Below, one piece after another: positions 21,265 to 32,100 of a stretch of 64,000 bases of DNA. Within the stretch, counting starts at the first letter, position 1. The number at the start of each line of letters is the position of its first letter. The translations under genes were made by a program, and so were the position numbers. The notes beneath the pieces were generated by a model that worked only from the letters and a program-made list of their open reading frames with translations, had not been told where the DNA came from and searched no databases. This DNA comes from Agaricus subrufescens (taxonomy: Eukaryota; Basidiomycota; Agaricomycetes; Agaricales; Agaricaceae): positions 5,332,001 through 5,396,000 of the forward strand of contig CM057057.1 in the NCBI GenBank assembly GCA_029945375.1, in the 5' to 3' direction.

Positions 21265-21989
21265 TCAGGCGACTAGTAACGTAGCCCACACGATGAACGT
21301 CAATCCTACCAACTGACAAGCACCCGAGATGTCGTTCCGAGTCAGAGCTCCCGATTTTCCCGTCTGGCCGGGAATGCTCGCGGTTTCCGTTAGAGTGAAA
21401 GCAGGTATCAATGAACCAGAATATGTACTGGTGAGAGCAAAACCAGGAAGATTCAAGGTCTCTACACAAGAACCGGATGCTGTTCCTTGGAAATCGCAGG
21501 ATTGAACGATCTGCGGACCATGCTGTGAAGGAACTGCCGGGTTGGCAATCGAAGCCTGCTTCAACAAACCTGAAGCATCCTCCACGATGGTGTCTTCGTT
21601 CAACAACCATTAGTTCAACCTAATCCCGAGCCCATCTCAGATGTGAAACAAAAGGCTTACAGGTGAATGTTGATGATGGAAGGTTGAGAGTCCTTGTTGA
21701 GTCAGAAAAGACCTCAATGGCTGCGGTCAACACTTCTTCCTCAATGTATGTTGTCTTGCCATCTTCACCAACTCTAATTGGTGAGACCGTAAATGAAGCT
21801 CCCTCGGACACGAATGGCGGAGCAGTAGACGTAGGGTGGGGTATTGCCACTTCCTATAGAGTGATTGTGGCGGCAGAGGCCCCTTGTAAGTATGGTGAAA
21901 AGAGAGTCCGTTGTTGTTCATCAACTCTGCGGGAGGGGCTTACCAAGGGAGAACAACGACACTGACAAAACACTCAGGAAAGGCCTCAT
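21265..21989 (-). pseudogene. Small secreted GPI-type protein gene with a nonsense codon (tandem copy 2)
   Basis: Same architecture as the gene at 19661-20372. Exon 1 is 21989-21944 (signal peptide MRPFLSVLSVSLFSLG), exon 2 is 21882-21661 and exon 3 is 21593-21265. Exons 1 and 3 have exactly the same lengths as in copy 1 (46 and 329 nt). Exon 2 reads AATITL, then TAG at 21856-21854, then EVAIPHPTS. Copy 1 has TAC for Tyr here. The rest is open and well conserved (VEDASGLLKQAS, YSGSLIPAFTLTETASIPGQTG). No alternative acceptor removes the TAG in frame. Unless the stop is read through, or the base is an error, only a version lacking the signal peptide could be made from the next ATG. Confidence 0.65.
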
Positions 21990-23124
21990 TATGTGTTTGC
22001 GGTGATATAATTCCCCTCGTAAATACGGGATCATTTATATCTTCAGTAGCATTGGTGTTTGCTCCACAAACTTCGTCGGCACAGGGGCACCGCGATCAAG
22101 AGGCGATGCATGCCGGATGCGTTCTGATGTTGCACCCTAGGCCGAGATTTTTCGAATGGGCCAGCGAACAACAAGTGGGGATATTCCACGCGACACCGGC
22201 AATACTAGTGAAGAAAACAGATCGCAAAATCCATTAGTAACCGGCCCGGTCACAAGGACCCGCACACCTTGCGTCTCGCAGCCTTTGTGCAGCGAACGAT
22301 ATGCCTGGATGTAATAAGCGCTTTACAAAAGAATAAGAACTATCTTGATATATTGGCGAAATCCACTCCTTAGACTCAAAGAGAAGTCGATACCAAGAAT
22401 GGCAGCGTCGTTCACGATAACAGGCGGTTCAATTAGGGTTCAGTGCCGAACCACAGACGCAGAGAGGGCCAACACGTGAAGTACTCGGAAGGGGTGGATC
22501 AGTTTTGCGAACTTGATGGAAATAAATTCTTATCACACCTCGACAAACTCACTTGTGTTTCTGCGCGAGATTCCTCAAAGTTCCGGTTGTGGCTAGTCGC
22601 AGCAGATGCATCTTCATCCACACCATCTTCGTTGTCATTGGCGTGCTTCAATCGGAGCATTCTGGAATCATCGTCTAACGACGTCCCTTCAACGGGAGAA
22701 GACCATCCGTGAGTGTGCTGTTGAATGGAAAGTGTTGGCTTTGATACTTTAATGCGGGACCGACAGACGAAGAAATGGACGCAGTGTTATATGGAAGTGT
22801 GTTGTCGCGCAGACAGAAGTCCCCTTCATGTTGAAAACCGCACGTATTGCATCAACTACAGGTGCATAAACGATCGCGAGTAAAGAAAGGTATAAAAGTA
22901 CATAACTCGTCATTCCAACCGTATTGCTGAGTTAAGCTCGGAACTTCGTACGATTCGCGGGGGCCTATCTTGGCTGAGTCGTTTCCCAATGTTGACTATC
23001 AAATCAAATTCGGGCTTTCATCCAATGCAAAAGAAACTGGAGTGGGACTATGTGTTTCTTGGGAGACGCAGACGCAGATTTTAAACTATTGCAAGAGACA
23101 GGTGACAAACCGGAAAGGGAGCGA
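21990..23124. other. Mostly non-coding; one possible minus-strand exon
   Basis: On the minus strand about 22735-22560 reads GWSSPVEGTSLDDDSRMLRL and on to AAATSHNRNFEESRAETQ before a GTGAGT donor. The composition looks coding, but I cannot place it in a gene. Nothing else is recognised. The 3' side abuts the stop of the dehydrogenase gene at 23125. Confidence 0.3.
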
Positions 23125-26100
23125 TCATGACTGGAAACCATATTTGACGCTGGCCATCCGCTCAACAAGACTCGGCACAAGCCAATAGAGCAAGTGTACA
23201 AGCCTCATCGAAGCTGGCATGAAGACTGCTTTTTCACCATCATCGACCGCTCGTACACACCGCTCCGCAACAGCTTCGCGCTTCAATCCATATTTATTAG
23301 GATCCTGTTCAACGACAGGTCCACCGTCCACCGCAGAAGCTCGGAAATTGCCCTCGACAGTAGCAGGGACGATGAGTGAAAAAGCGACGCCGCGGTGCTC
23401 AATAGCGAGGGATTGATACATGAGGAGGGAGGCAGACTTGGTGGACGCATATATTGACCGAGTAGGTGCTGGGATGAGGGACGCAAGGGAAGAGAGAAGT
23501 AGAACCGAGGGAGATTTGGAGGTGCTGATCAGCATTGGAATCTATTGAAGTGATCAATTTCGCAAGGCAGAGAAATATGGGTCAAGAACTTACAAATGTT
23601 ACTGCTGCGATCAGAGGCCCAGTGAAGTTTCCTTTGGTCGCCGCCGCAGCAATATCGACGGCCTGTTGAATACCTTCAGCGTCGGCCTGTGGTGGGTCGA
23701 ACTCTTCCGGCTCGTCTCGAACTCTGACAGACTCGAGCCCAGCCACCTGAAGAAGAGGTCTGAGTGCGGATACGCCAGCACAGACGATGAGAGTGTCAAG
23801 TCCCTCCCATTCTGAGGTGCATTTTTTTTTTTTGAATCAGATTTTATTAAGCGCTGCCCGGTCGCGTAGCGCTCCTGGCCGGAGGCCAGGAAAAAAGGGG
23901 TTTAAAACAAAGCCCAGAGCAACATGAGAGAAGAAGAATAAATGAAAACAGACATCTAGACAACAGAACTATTCGAACATGGACAGGTGCCCCAAGGTGA
24001 CAGATTGTGAGACATGAAACCGGAACAGATAGAGTAAGAGACTTAGCGTATAAATACAAACCCGTATCATGAGACGCATGCTGATGGAGGAGAGAAAGAG
24101 GAAGACATGAAAAAGAAGATGAAGAGACAGGGAACGAACCGAAACCTGAAACATGTACGGAGTCTGAGCAAGCTCAGGGGGATCTGGGGCGATCAGGGAC
24201 CGATTACCTGTTCAGGACCCAGATAAGTGTGACACGGTCTAAAGACCGCCGAGCCAATAAGGACCTTCCTCTACCGCCTTATTCGCAGCTCGGTAAAGTC
24301 TAGGCGTCAGGGTTGCCGCCCTTAGCCTCTTGAAGAGTGTTGTACTCGTGAATGGGGATGGGTCGCCATTCGCAGAGAGTGTCAGAATGTTGGATGAATA
24401 CGGGGATGCACATTTGGCCAAATGTAGGCGCGGCGCGTTCGCGTATGAAGATGGGGGTTGGGGAGGACTCGAGGCCGACGAGGCTGCGGTGATAGTTTTT
24501 GAGTCGGTGACAGTATTCAACATGTTTGTGCCACTCGTCCTCTTCTTTTCTGGGGCATGAGGGGCCCTGGAAAGAAAAGGCCTTCGGGTTATCCATGAGG
24601 AAAAGTATCACGTCTTCAATTTTGGTGTAGTCGTGGTCGATGCGCCTGGCGTACCAAGAGCATTCGTTAAGGATGTGTCGGCGGGACTCGATGATGTGTC
24701 GATGTCCCGGGCATGTGATGGTAGGGGGTGGGTCGGATTTACCGAAGAACCTTTGCCGGTAAGTGCCGATGGGGGCGTGGTTTGTGACGGCACGGCAAAA
24801 TCTTGCATAGAGTTGCGTGGAGGTGGTGGCTGTAATGAATGAGTATGTACCCATCCATGGTCCGTTGCCGTGCGTGGATGGGGTGAGGTGATCGTCTGTG
24901 TCGCCATCGGTCATGGGTAAGAAGCGTTTGCCTTTGAAGAAGCCCGACTTCGGATTGTTGAAATCTTCAGTCCATTGAGTGAAGGCCGCTTGCTCGATGG
25001 CGTGGTGGCGTTTTTGGAGGGTTTGGGACGGGGGGAAGATGGTTTTGTGGTCGAACGTGGCATGTCGTGCGGATGTGGCCGTGCGTTTGGCTATGCATGA
25101 TGGGCATGTGCGGGTGAAAGTCTTGTGGGGACACCGGGGGATGTTGGCTGCTCTAAACCCCGTGATGGAGATGTGAATGTGAGGGGCGATCTCGACGAGA
25201 TCGCTTAGTGCTCCGGCAAGAGCTATGTTGATGGATCGTCCCTTGTGGGCCGCGCTGTTGAAAATATGACCTCGTAGAACGGGGGCGCATGGGGAGAGAA
25301 GGTGGACGTGCTGGATGTTGTGATTAGGGTGATTTCGCAAATGTTCAGTGATCTTTGTGACGGCCATGATGGCCGACCACGTGTGAGCATTTGCTATGGA
25401 GGTGCGTCGTCCGGCGGGGAGGGTTTTGCTGTACAAGAGTGATCCTTTGTGGGTAATGGAGTATGCGGCGTGGCAGTGGACGGGGAGGGATGGGTCGCCC
25501 GTATGTTCTTTTTGTTTTTTGCCGCTCATGATGGCGCATATGGAATGATCGGCGGGGGAGGATATGATTTTGGTGATGAGTTCATGGTGTGCGTCGATCT
25601 CTTCTTTTGAGGCGCGTAGAGAGGGGGGCGGGAGGGTGAGGGAGAGTTTGGAGTGGTGTACGTCCATGAACCTAGATCCGGGGGTGGCTTTAGGATGCGT
25701 AGGGTGAAACGTTTCAGCTATAGAATTGAGATTGGTGACGTCTAAGGGCGACTTAGCGATTTTCCTTCTTGTTTTCGACATCATCTCTAGGCTCTCGGGG
25801 TGGATTTTGGAGCCTTGTGCCATGTGGCGGTAGGTAAGGGATAGGATAGGGTGGTTGGGGTGAAGCGTGGCGAGGCGGGCGACCGACTTGTCGTATAGCT
25901 TTTTTAAAGTGATGTGCATGGGGACAAGGCCTGCCATGGCCATTGCTCCGCCAGTGGGGGTGGTGCGAAACGAACCTGTGATCCACAATGAAGCAGCGCG
26001 GTGCATGGCGTTGAAGGTTTTGGTGTTGGTAGTGAATCCTCTGGTGCCAGGTCGGTACCAGCATCTAAGGCCGTATGTTGCAATGGGGATGACGCATGAT

Positions 26101-29100
26101 GTGTAGAGGAGTTTTTTGTGGTGGGGGAGGAGACCGCGTGCGGAGTTGCCTAATATCCTAAGGCATTTGGCGGCTGAGAAGGATCTTGTAGCGTATCTCT
26201 TGACGTGATCTTTAAACGTGAGCGATCTGTCGAAGAAGATACCTAGATATCTCCATACGGTTTTGGCGGTGAGGGGGTGGTCACCGGTGTAGGGCTCGAC
26301 GCCTAGGTCGATGGACGGGTTAGGGTCTCCGGGTTTTTTGGCGAAGTTGAATAGTTCGGTTTTGGAGTGCTCCATGACCAAACCGAAATCTGTGAAAAGA
26401 GACGTGATGTGAGTATACGCGTGAACAAGAGATTCGTGAGCAGACGAGTAGTCCGAGTCCGTAGCCACAAGTAGTCCATCGTCAACATATGATAGAAAGG
26501 AAGAGAGTGGTTTAATAAACGAGTCGTCATGCAAAATCCACTGATCCAACATGTGAAAGATAGGAGAAATATAGAGTGCGGACAGGATAGGCGATAGTGC
26601 ACTGCCCTGTCCGACTCCTACATCGCAGGCGTATTTTTGAGATTTTTTATTATTAATATTATAAGTCGTGAACCGGTTAACCAGATAGTTTTGAAAGAAA
26701 GAGACGATCTGCTTGGGATATCCAAAGTGAGTGAGCGTGTCGCATAAGATAGAGTGATTAAGAGAGGGGAAGAATTGCGCTATGTCAAACGCAAGGACGG
26801 ATGTGACCTGTTTTCGGCTCCATGCGTTCCGGACAACGTGAGTAATGGCGACGGCAGCATCTTCTGTGGATCGTTGTAATATGCCGCCGGTTTGGCATGG
26901 GTGTATGATGTTGTGGGTGATGCCGTCGAATTGAAGGCGAGTGGCGATAATCTTCTCAAATAACTTGCCGGTAGTGTTGAGGAGAACGATGGGGCGGAAT
27001 GATTTGATTTTGTCGTAGGACGGTTTGTTGGGTTTGGGGATAATTACCGATGTGGATTCCTTGAACTGAGCGGGCCAGGTGCCATGATCGACACAGGCGT
27101 TGCATAGGAAGACTAGGGTGGCAGTGAATTCCGGAGAGGCTTTGATGAGTCGTTTCAGGAGGTGCCATGAGACGTGGTCCGGTCCGGGTGCCGAGTTTTT
27201 TGAACAGCTTCGTAGCGCGTCGGTTAGTTCCATTGGGGAGAAGGGGTTCCACGATCTAGGGGTAAGGGGGGGAAGGGATTTCGTGACGTTATCGAATGTG
27301 ACTTTTCGATTGTTAGCGGAGTTAAATGTGGAATGAATGGCATCAAAGAGAGATTTGTCATCGTTACACGGGTTACCTTGAGCGTCGAGGATGGCCTCAG
27401 AGGCAGGGAGTTTGCGTTCTCTTGTCCATTCGATCAAATCCCATGGCCTTTTCTTGTCGACAGCTGTATATTTGATGGCTTTACTGTAGTGAGCGTTGCG
27501 TTTGGCTTTCGCCACCTTGCGCAAGTTAGTATATTTAGCCGGGTCGCGTTTCTGACCTTGTTGGCGATTAAGCCTCATGTCGTTGAACAACGCTTTACAC
27601 TCTTTGTCCCACCACTTTTTGGAGTGGCGGGACGGTTTAGCCATGACGGCGTGACGATCCCATGCGTTAGATATGATGGAAGCCATACCTTGGGTGAACC
27701 GTTCAATATCTTCGCTGTTTTGGGGAAGGCCGAGGGTGTTCCTGAGGGCGTTAGTTTCGGATATGACGTCGGAGATGAAATGGTCTTCTTCCTTAGAGTA
27801 TCGGTCAAGGAACTTCTTACCGACGGTATCCTCTTGTCCTTTGTTAGGGATTTTGACGAGGATGGGGTTGTGGTCCGATTTGAGTCTGCTGATGTCGTCA
27901 TCTTGGACAGTGACCTGGAATTTGGGGTCCGTGATGAACGTAGGGGAGGCGAAGCATAAGTCGATGATTGAAGGGCGGACGCCTGCGCTCTGATGTGGGA
28001 TGTGGGTGGGAGCCTGAGGGTTAGTAGGGATGGCGCGTAAGGTGCCTAGGGAACTAGTGGAGTCGATGAGTCTGGAGCTAAGCGAGTTCGGTCCATGGTG
28101 CGATCTGGCCCCTGCGTCCCACTCGGAGTCTTGGATATTAAAATCTCCGGCGCAGATGTCGATGTCCGGGAATCTGTTGGCGTTTTCTTCGAGTGTACTC
28201 AGGCCGTTGTGTGTGCGGCTGTCGTTGTATACATTGATGATCTGAGTGAATTGTCGGAGGCGTCCTGGGTGTTTCAGTGTAATGAGTGAGACGTCTTCGT
28301 GTTTGATGAGGTCTGAACGAAACTGGGGGGAGAGTGAGGATAACCGTCGGTTGACGTAGGTTAGAACACGAGGGTGAAAGGAATTAGGGTCCTTGTTATC
28401 GAACGCGGGTAGCATGGGGATCCATGACGGATGAATGGGCGGCCCGAAAGCATCGTCGCCCTCTTTGTTAGTGGCGGATGGTTGGCATCGCACTCTTTTC
28501 CAACCGGGTTCCTGGAATAGAATAATATCGACAAACGGGGCACATCTTTCAAGAGTGATAGACGTGTTGTCCCAGCTTTTGTTAGCGTTATAAATCCATA
28601 AATTAAAGGAGGGGGGAGCGAGTATTCGACACTCGTCAGCGTCTTTATCTGTCGTATTAATCATGTATATTGGTGCGGTTCTTGGGGTCGGAGAGCTGGA
28701 TGGCAGCTTTCCTCTCAGCGATGCGGCGGTCTCTGTCCTCTTCGGCGCGTTGGAAATGCCATTGTTTGTCGTGTTGGTTCTTCTTGTATTCGCATGCGTA
28801 ATCGTTTGCAGAGTGGTCGCCCTTGCAGTTTAAGCATGTGGCCGAATGTTTGCACTCCGGGATTTGGACATCTGTGCGTAAGTGGCTGCAGCATTTAGAG
28901 TAGAAGTTGTGGTTCTCGGTTTTGTGGCCGTCGCCACACCGAGCACATTTAAAGTAGTTCAGTCTGCACGCGCTGGTGCCGTGCCTCCACGACCAACATC
29001 TCTGGCATTGGGGGACGTAGTCCCTAGGGCGGGCGTATTCTATGCGAACGATCTTACCATTTATGTGATACGGCTTGTTGACCAGGTGTTTGGTATTGAT

Positions 29101-32100
29101 GCCGTTCTGGGAATCCCAGACGTCTAGGAAGACGAGGGCGGCGTCGTCTGACCGTTTGGACGGGACGACTCTGGGGGGGCGGACACACATGAGGTTGTTA
29201 AGGTGGGAGTTCTTACCGAGCATGGCGAGGACTTTGTCTCCTGTGAGAACGTCTTCATCTCTTTTACTGTAGGGGGTGGTGTAGTAGTCTAGGCCTTTGA
29301 GGATGAGGTGGGCGGTCGACTGGGGGGGGTACGGGACGACCATTTCTTCGGTGATATTGGGGTTATGGTCTAATTCGAGGGTGCATAGTAGTGCGGTGCG
29401 GAGTTCTTGGAAGTCTTGTTCTTTCGGGACGACGTTCAAGTAAAAGTGAGCTGATTTTTCATTTACCTTGCATGTTTCGACGCGCATAACGCTTCTCCAC
29501 CCGTAAAGTTTCTTGTTAATGCCTTCGACGACGTCGTCTAGATTGGCGAAGTGAGTAGCATGTAGGGCAGAGTCAATATTGAAAATGGCGGCTTTTCGGC
29601 TCGGTCCTTTAGAGATGGCAACGCTTTTGGGGGTAGGCTGTGCCTTTGGGTTGGCGGGTTTAGCTGGAACTTTAGGTTTGGGGGGGGGGGCGACTCGTTC
29701 GAGTCCGGAGGCGACCAGTTGGATGGTTTCCTCGCTCGCGCCCGTCATGATGAGATGGTTGATTGTTTCTTGTGATTTGGGGGTGAACGCGAGCGGGGCG
29801 GGTTTAGCTGCTTGCGCGTATGACGTGGGGGGAGGGGGGGGACCTGGGAAGGCTTGTGCCTTAGGGAAGACGCTGAGGGGTCCTGTAGGGTTGGTTTTCA
29901 TTTGAAGCCCATGTTTTTCTTTGTGTATCTTAGCGTGTTCTTCGATGGCTCTGGCCTCGACGCCTTTAATGGATTTGTCGATTTTAGAGAGGAGAGATGA
30001 TTTGCCGGAAGCGTTGGGGAGGGAGCTGCCGCTAGTTGGGGCTTTGCTTTTAGCTTTCAGCGTTGGCGCGGGTTTGTTGATGGGTTTAGGGGGGCCGATG
30101 CGGATAGGGGAGTTGGGTCTGTTCGGAACTTTGGGGGGAGGGAAGGGGGCGGGGTTGCGGGAGGCAACCGGAACGCGAGGAGCAGGAGCAGATTCAGCTA
30201 GAGATGGGAAGTCTTTGGCGTTGGTTTGGGAGGTGGAAATGTCCGGGATGGGTGCGGGTGGAGACGCGTATGAGAGTTCTGTGCGTGCTGGGGAAGGGGC
30301 GTGGGGGAGAGGAGCTGGAACGGGGTCTTCTTCAGTGTCCATTGGGGTCGGGATAGGGGCTGGGGGGGGAGGGTCCTGGGACCGGTATAGATCTTTGGCG
30401 GAGTGATGGCCAACCTTTACGTTAGCCCAGCTAGTTTTTTCATACAACTTGATGAACATATACGCGGGTTCCGCTAGTGCATGTGTGTTAGTAATGCGGG
30501 CGGGGTCGAAGTTAGCATAATAGGTTGCTAATTCAGCCCATATTTCACGTATGTGTGAGAGTTCCTCGAAGGAGAATGTGTCTTTGTTGTTAGCAGGAGA
30601 AGGGGATACTGCTCGTTGAAAGTTGTCGTTGTTTACTCTACCTGTTTCAACTTTACTCATCATGACGTTAAGCTCGAATGCTTCTTCGGCTTGTTCAGAC
30701 GTGACAATCATAGGGTTGTGGTCGTTGTCTTGCTTCTTGAGAGCGGCGTAGGTGAGTGCATCCACTTTGGTGACTGCGGGGGATTTAGGTGTGATGTCCT
30801 GGTCAATGAGGACGTGTTTGTTAGTGGGGGTTTTCGGGTCGTTAGTAGTGGGGACGGGAGGGGGGGTACGAGTGATGGGGAGGAGGGTTCGAGCCTCTAT
30901 AGGGAACCTTTGCCTAATTTGTTCTTCGGATAGATCGACCGCTTCAGTTTGATTTTCTTCTTCAGCGCGTGCTTTGAGGAGGCGAGCCGATTCGGACATG
31001 GTGGGTGATTTACATGGGGGAGGGGATGGGGCTTGTGAGCGGTGGCCACTCCTATTTTCGTCTGCGATGCGGTTGAAGGCTTCTTGGATGCCGTTATCGT
31101 CCATCATTTGATATTTTTCAGCTTCTAACTGTTTATAGAATTCAGTACGAATCTCTTCGTCTGTCATGTTACCATATGTGTCGGGCATTTGCACGCGAGC
31201 TGCGGCAATGTCTGAGGCTGTGAGGGATGCATCCGATGTTTCAGATACGCTAGAAGGGGCCTTGGGTGAAGGCATGATGACAGATGTGGGCCTAGAGCGG
31301 CCACGTGGAGGATGCGAGGCCTCTGTGTGTTTGGCATGGGCGAGGAGGTTGTCCTCGGTCAGTGCGTTAGTGATTGTTTCCGGGGCGGGAGTTCTTCTGA
31401 TGGGGACGGCAGACGAGGAACGGACACTGCTTGCCTTAGACCTGCTCTTCCTTCCGAGCAAGTCATTCTTGGGGTTATAGCCATGTTCTGAGAGGTCCCT
31501 CATTTGGGCTCGTATGGCTTGCTTGGCCGCTTTGGCCGCCGCGCGTTCTTGTCGTCGGGCGCGAATTTCCGGGACGTCGGGGGGGAGGGGAGGAGGAGAT
31601 TGCGGATGAGAGTCGGGGGCGTGATTGTCGCTCATAGCGAGGCTGGTGGGCCTGATAGAAACCAATGTATTCCTAAAGTGCGCTGCTTTTTTCACCGAGA
31701 TGATGAAAGTAAGAGGCAAGAAAGGAATGCTCCCATTCTGAGGTGCAGCATTAAAACAAAAAAAAGCTTTGTCATTTGAAAAGCTTACATACCTTCAGCA
31801 ATCAAATTCCTCACTCGAACCATATCCTTGACCTCCGTAAAATCAGCAACGCACCCAACGACTCCTTCGTCACCTCTCTTTTCGGCGCGGCACTCCTGAA
31901 CAACTTCCTGGACATTTTCACTGCGACGTGCAACAACACAGATCTTGGCACCTCGCTTTGCATATACATGGGCGATTGACCTCCCAATTCCAGAAGATGC
32001 ACCCAGAATCAGAACGCGTTCATTTGTTGGCAAAACTCTTTTCTTGCGTGATTGTCGCGCTCGTACAAGATAGCGAAGCGCGACAAATATTGGAATAAGT

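Larger units (their letters stand above)
23822..31729 (-). mobile_element. Full-length non-LTR retrotransposon (LINE, Tad/jockey-like)
   Basis: A 7908 bp element read on the minus strand from 31729 to a 12-A tail at 23833-23822. It is flanked by perfect 18 bp target duplications. It has two long intact ORFs: a Gag-like ORF1 with zinc knuckles and ORF2 with AP-endonuclease and reverse transcriptase. The 5' leader is short (under 100 nt to the first ATG of ORF1) and the 3' UTR is about 470 nt. Open ORFs and a perfect duplication suggest a recent and possibly active insertion. The clade assignment is from domain order and host range; a tree would be needed to settle it. Confidence 0.9.

Noticed and set aside
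24330..31480. Numerous plus-strand open frames across the LINE
   Set aside because: Antisense shadows of ORF1 and ORF2, Gly/Val-rich because the other strand is Pro/Ala-rich.
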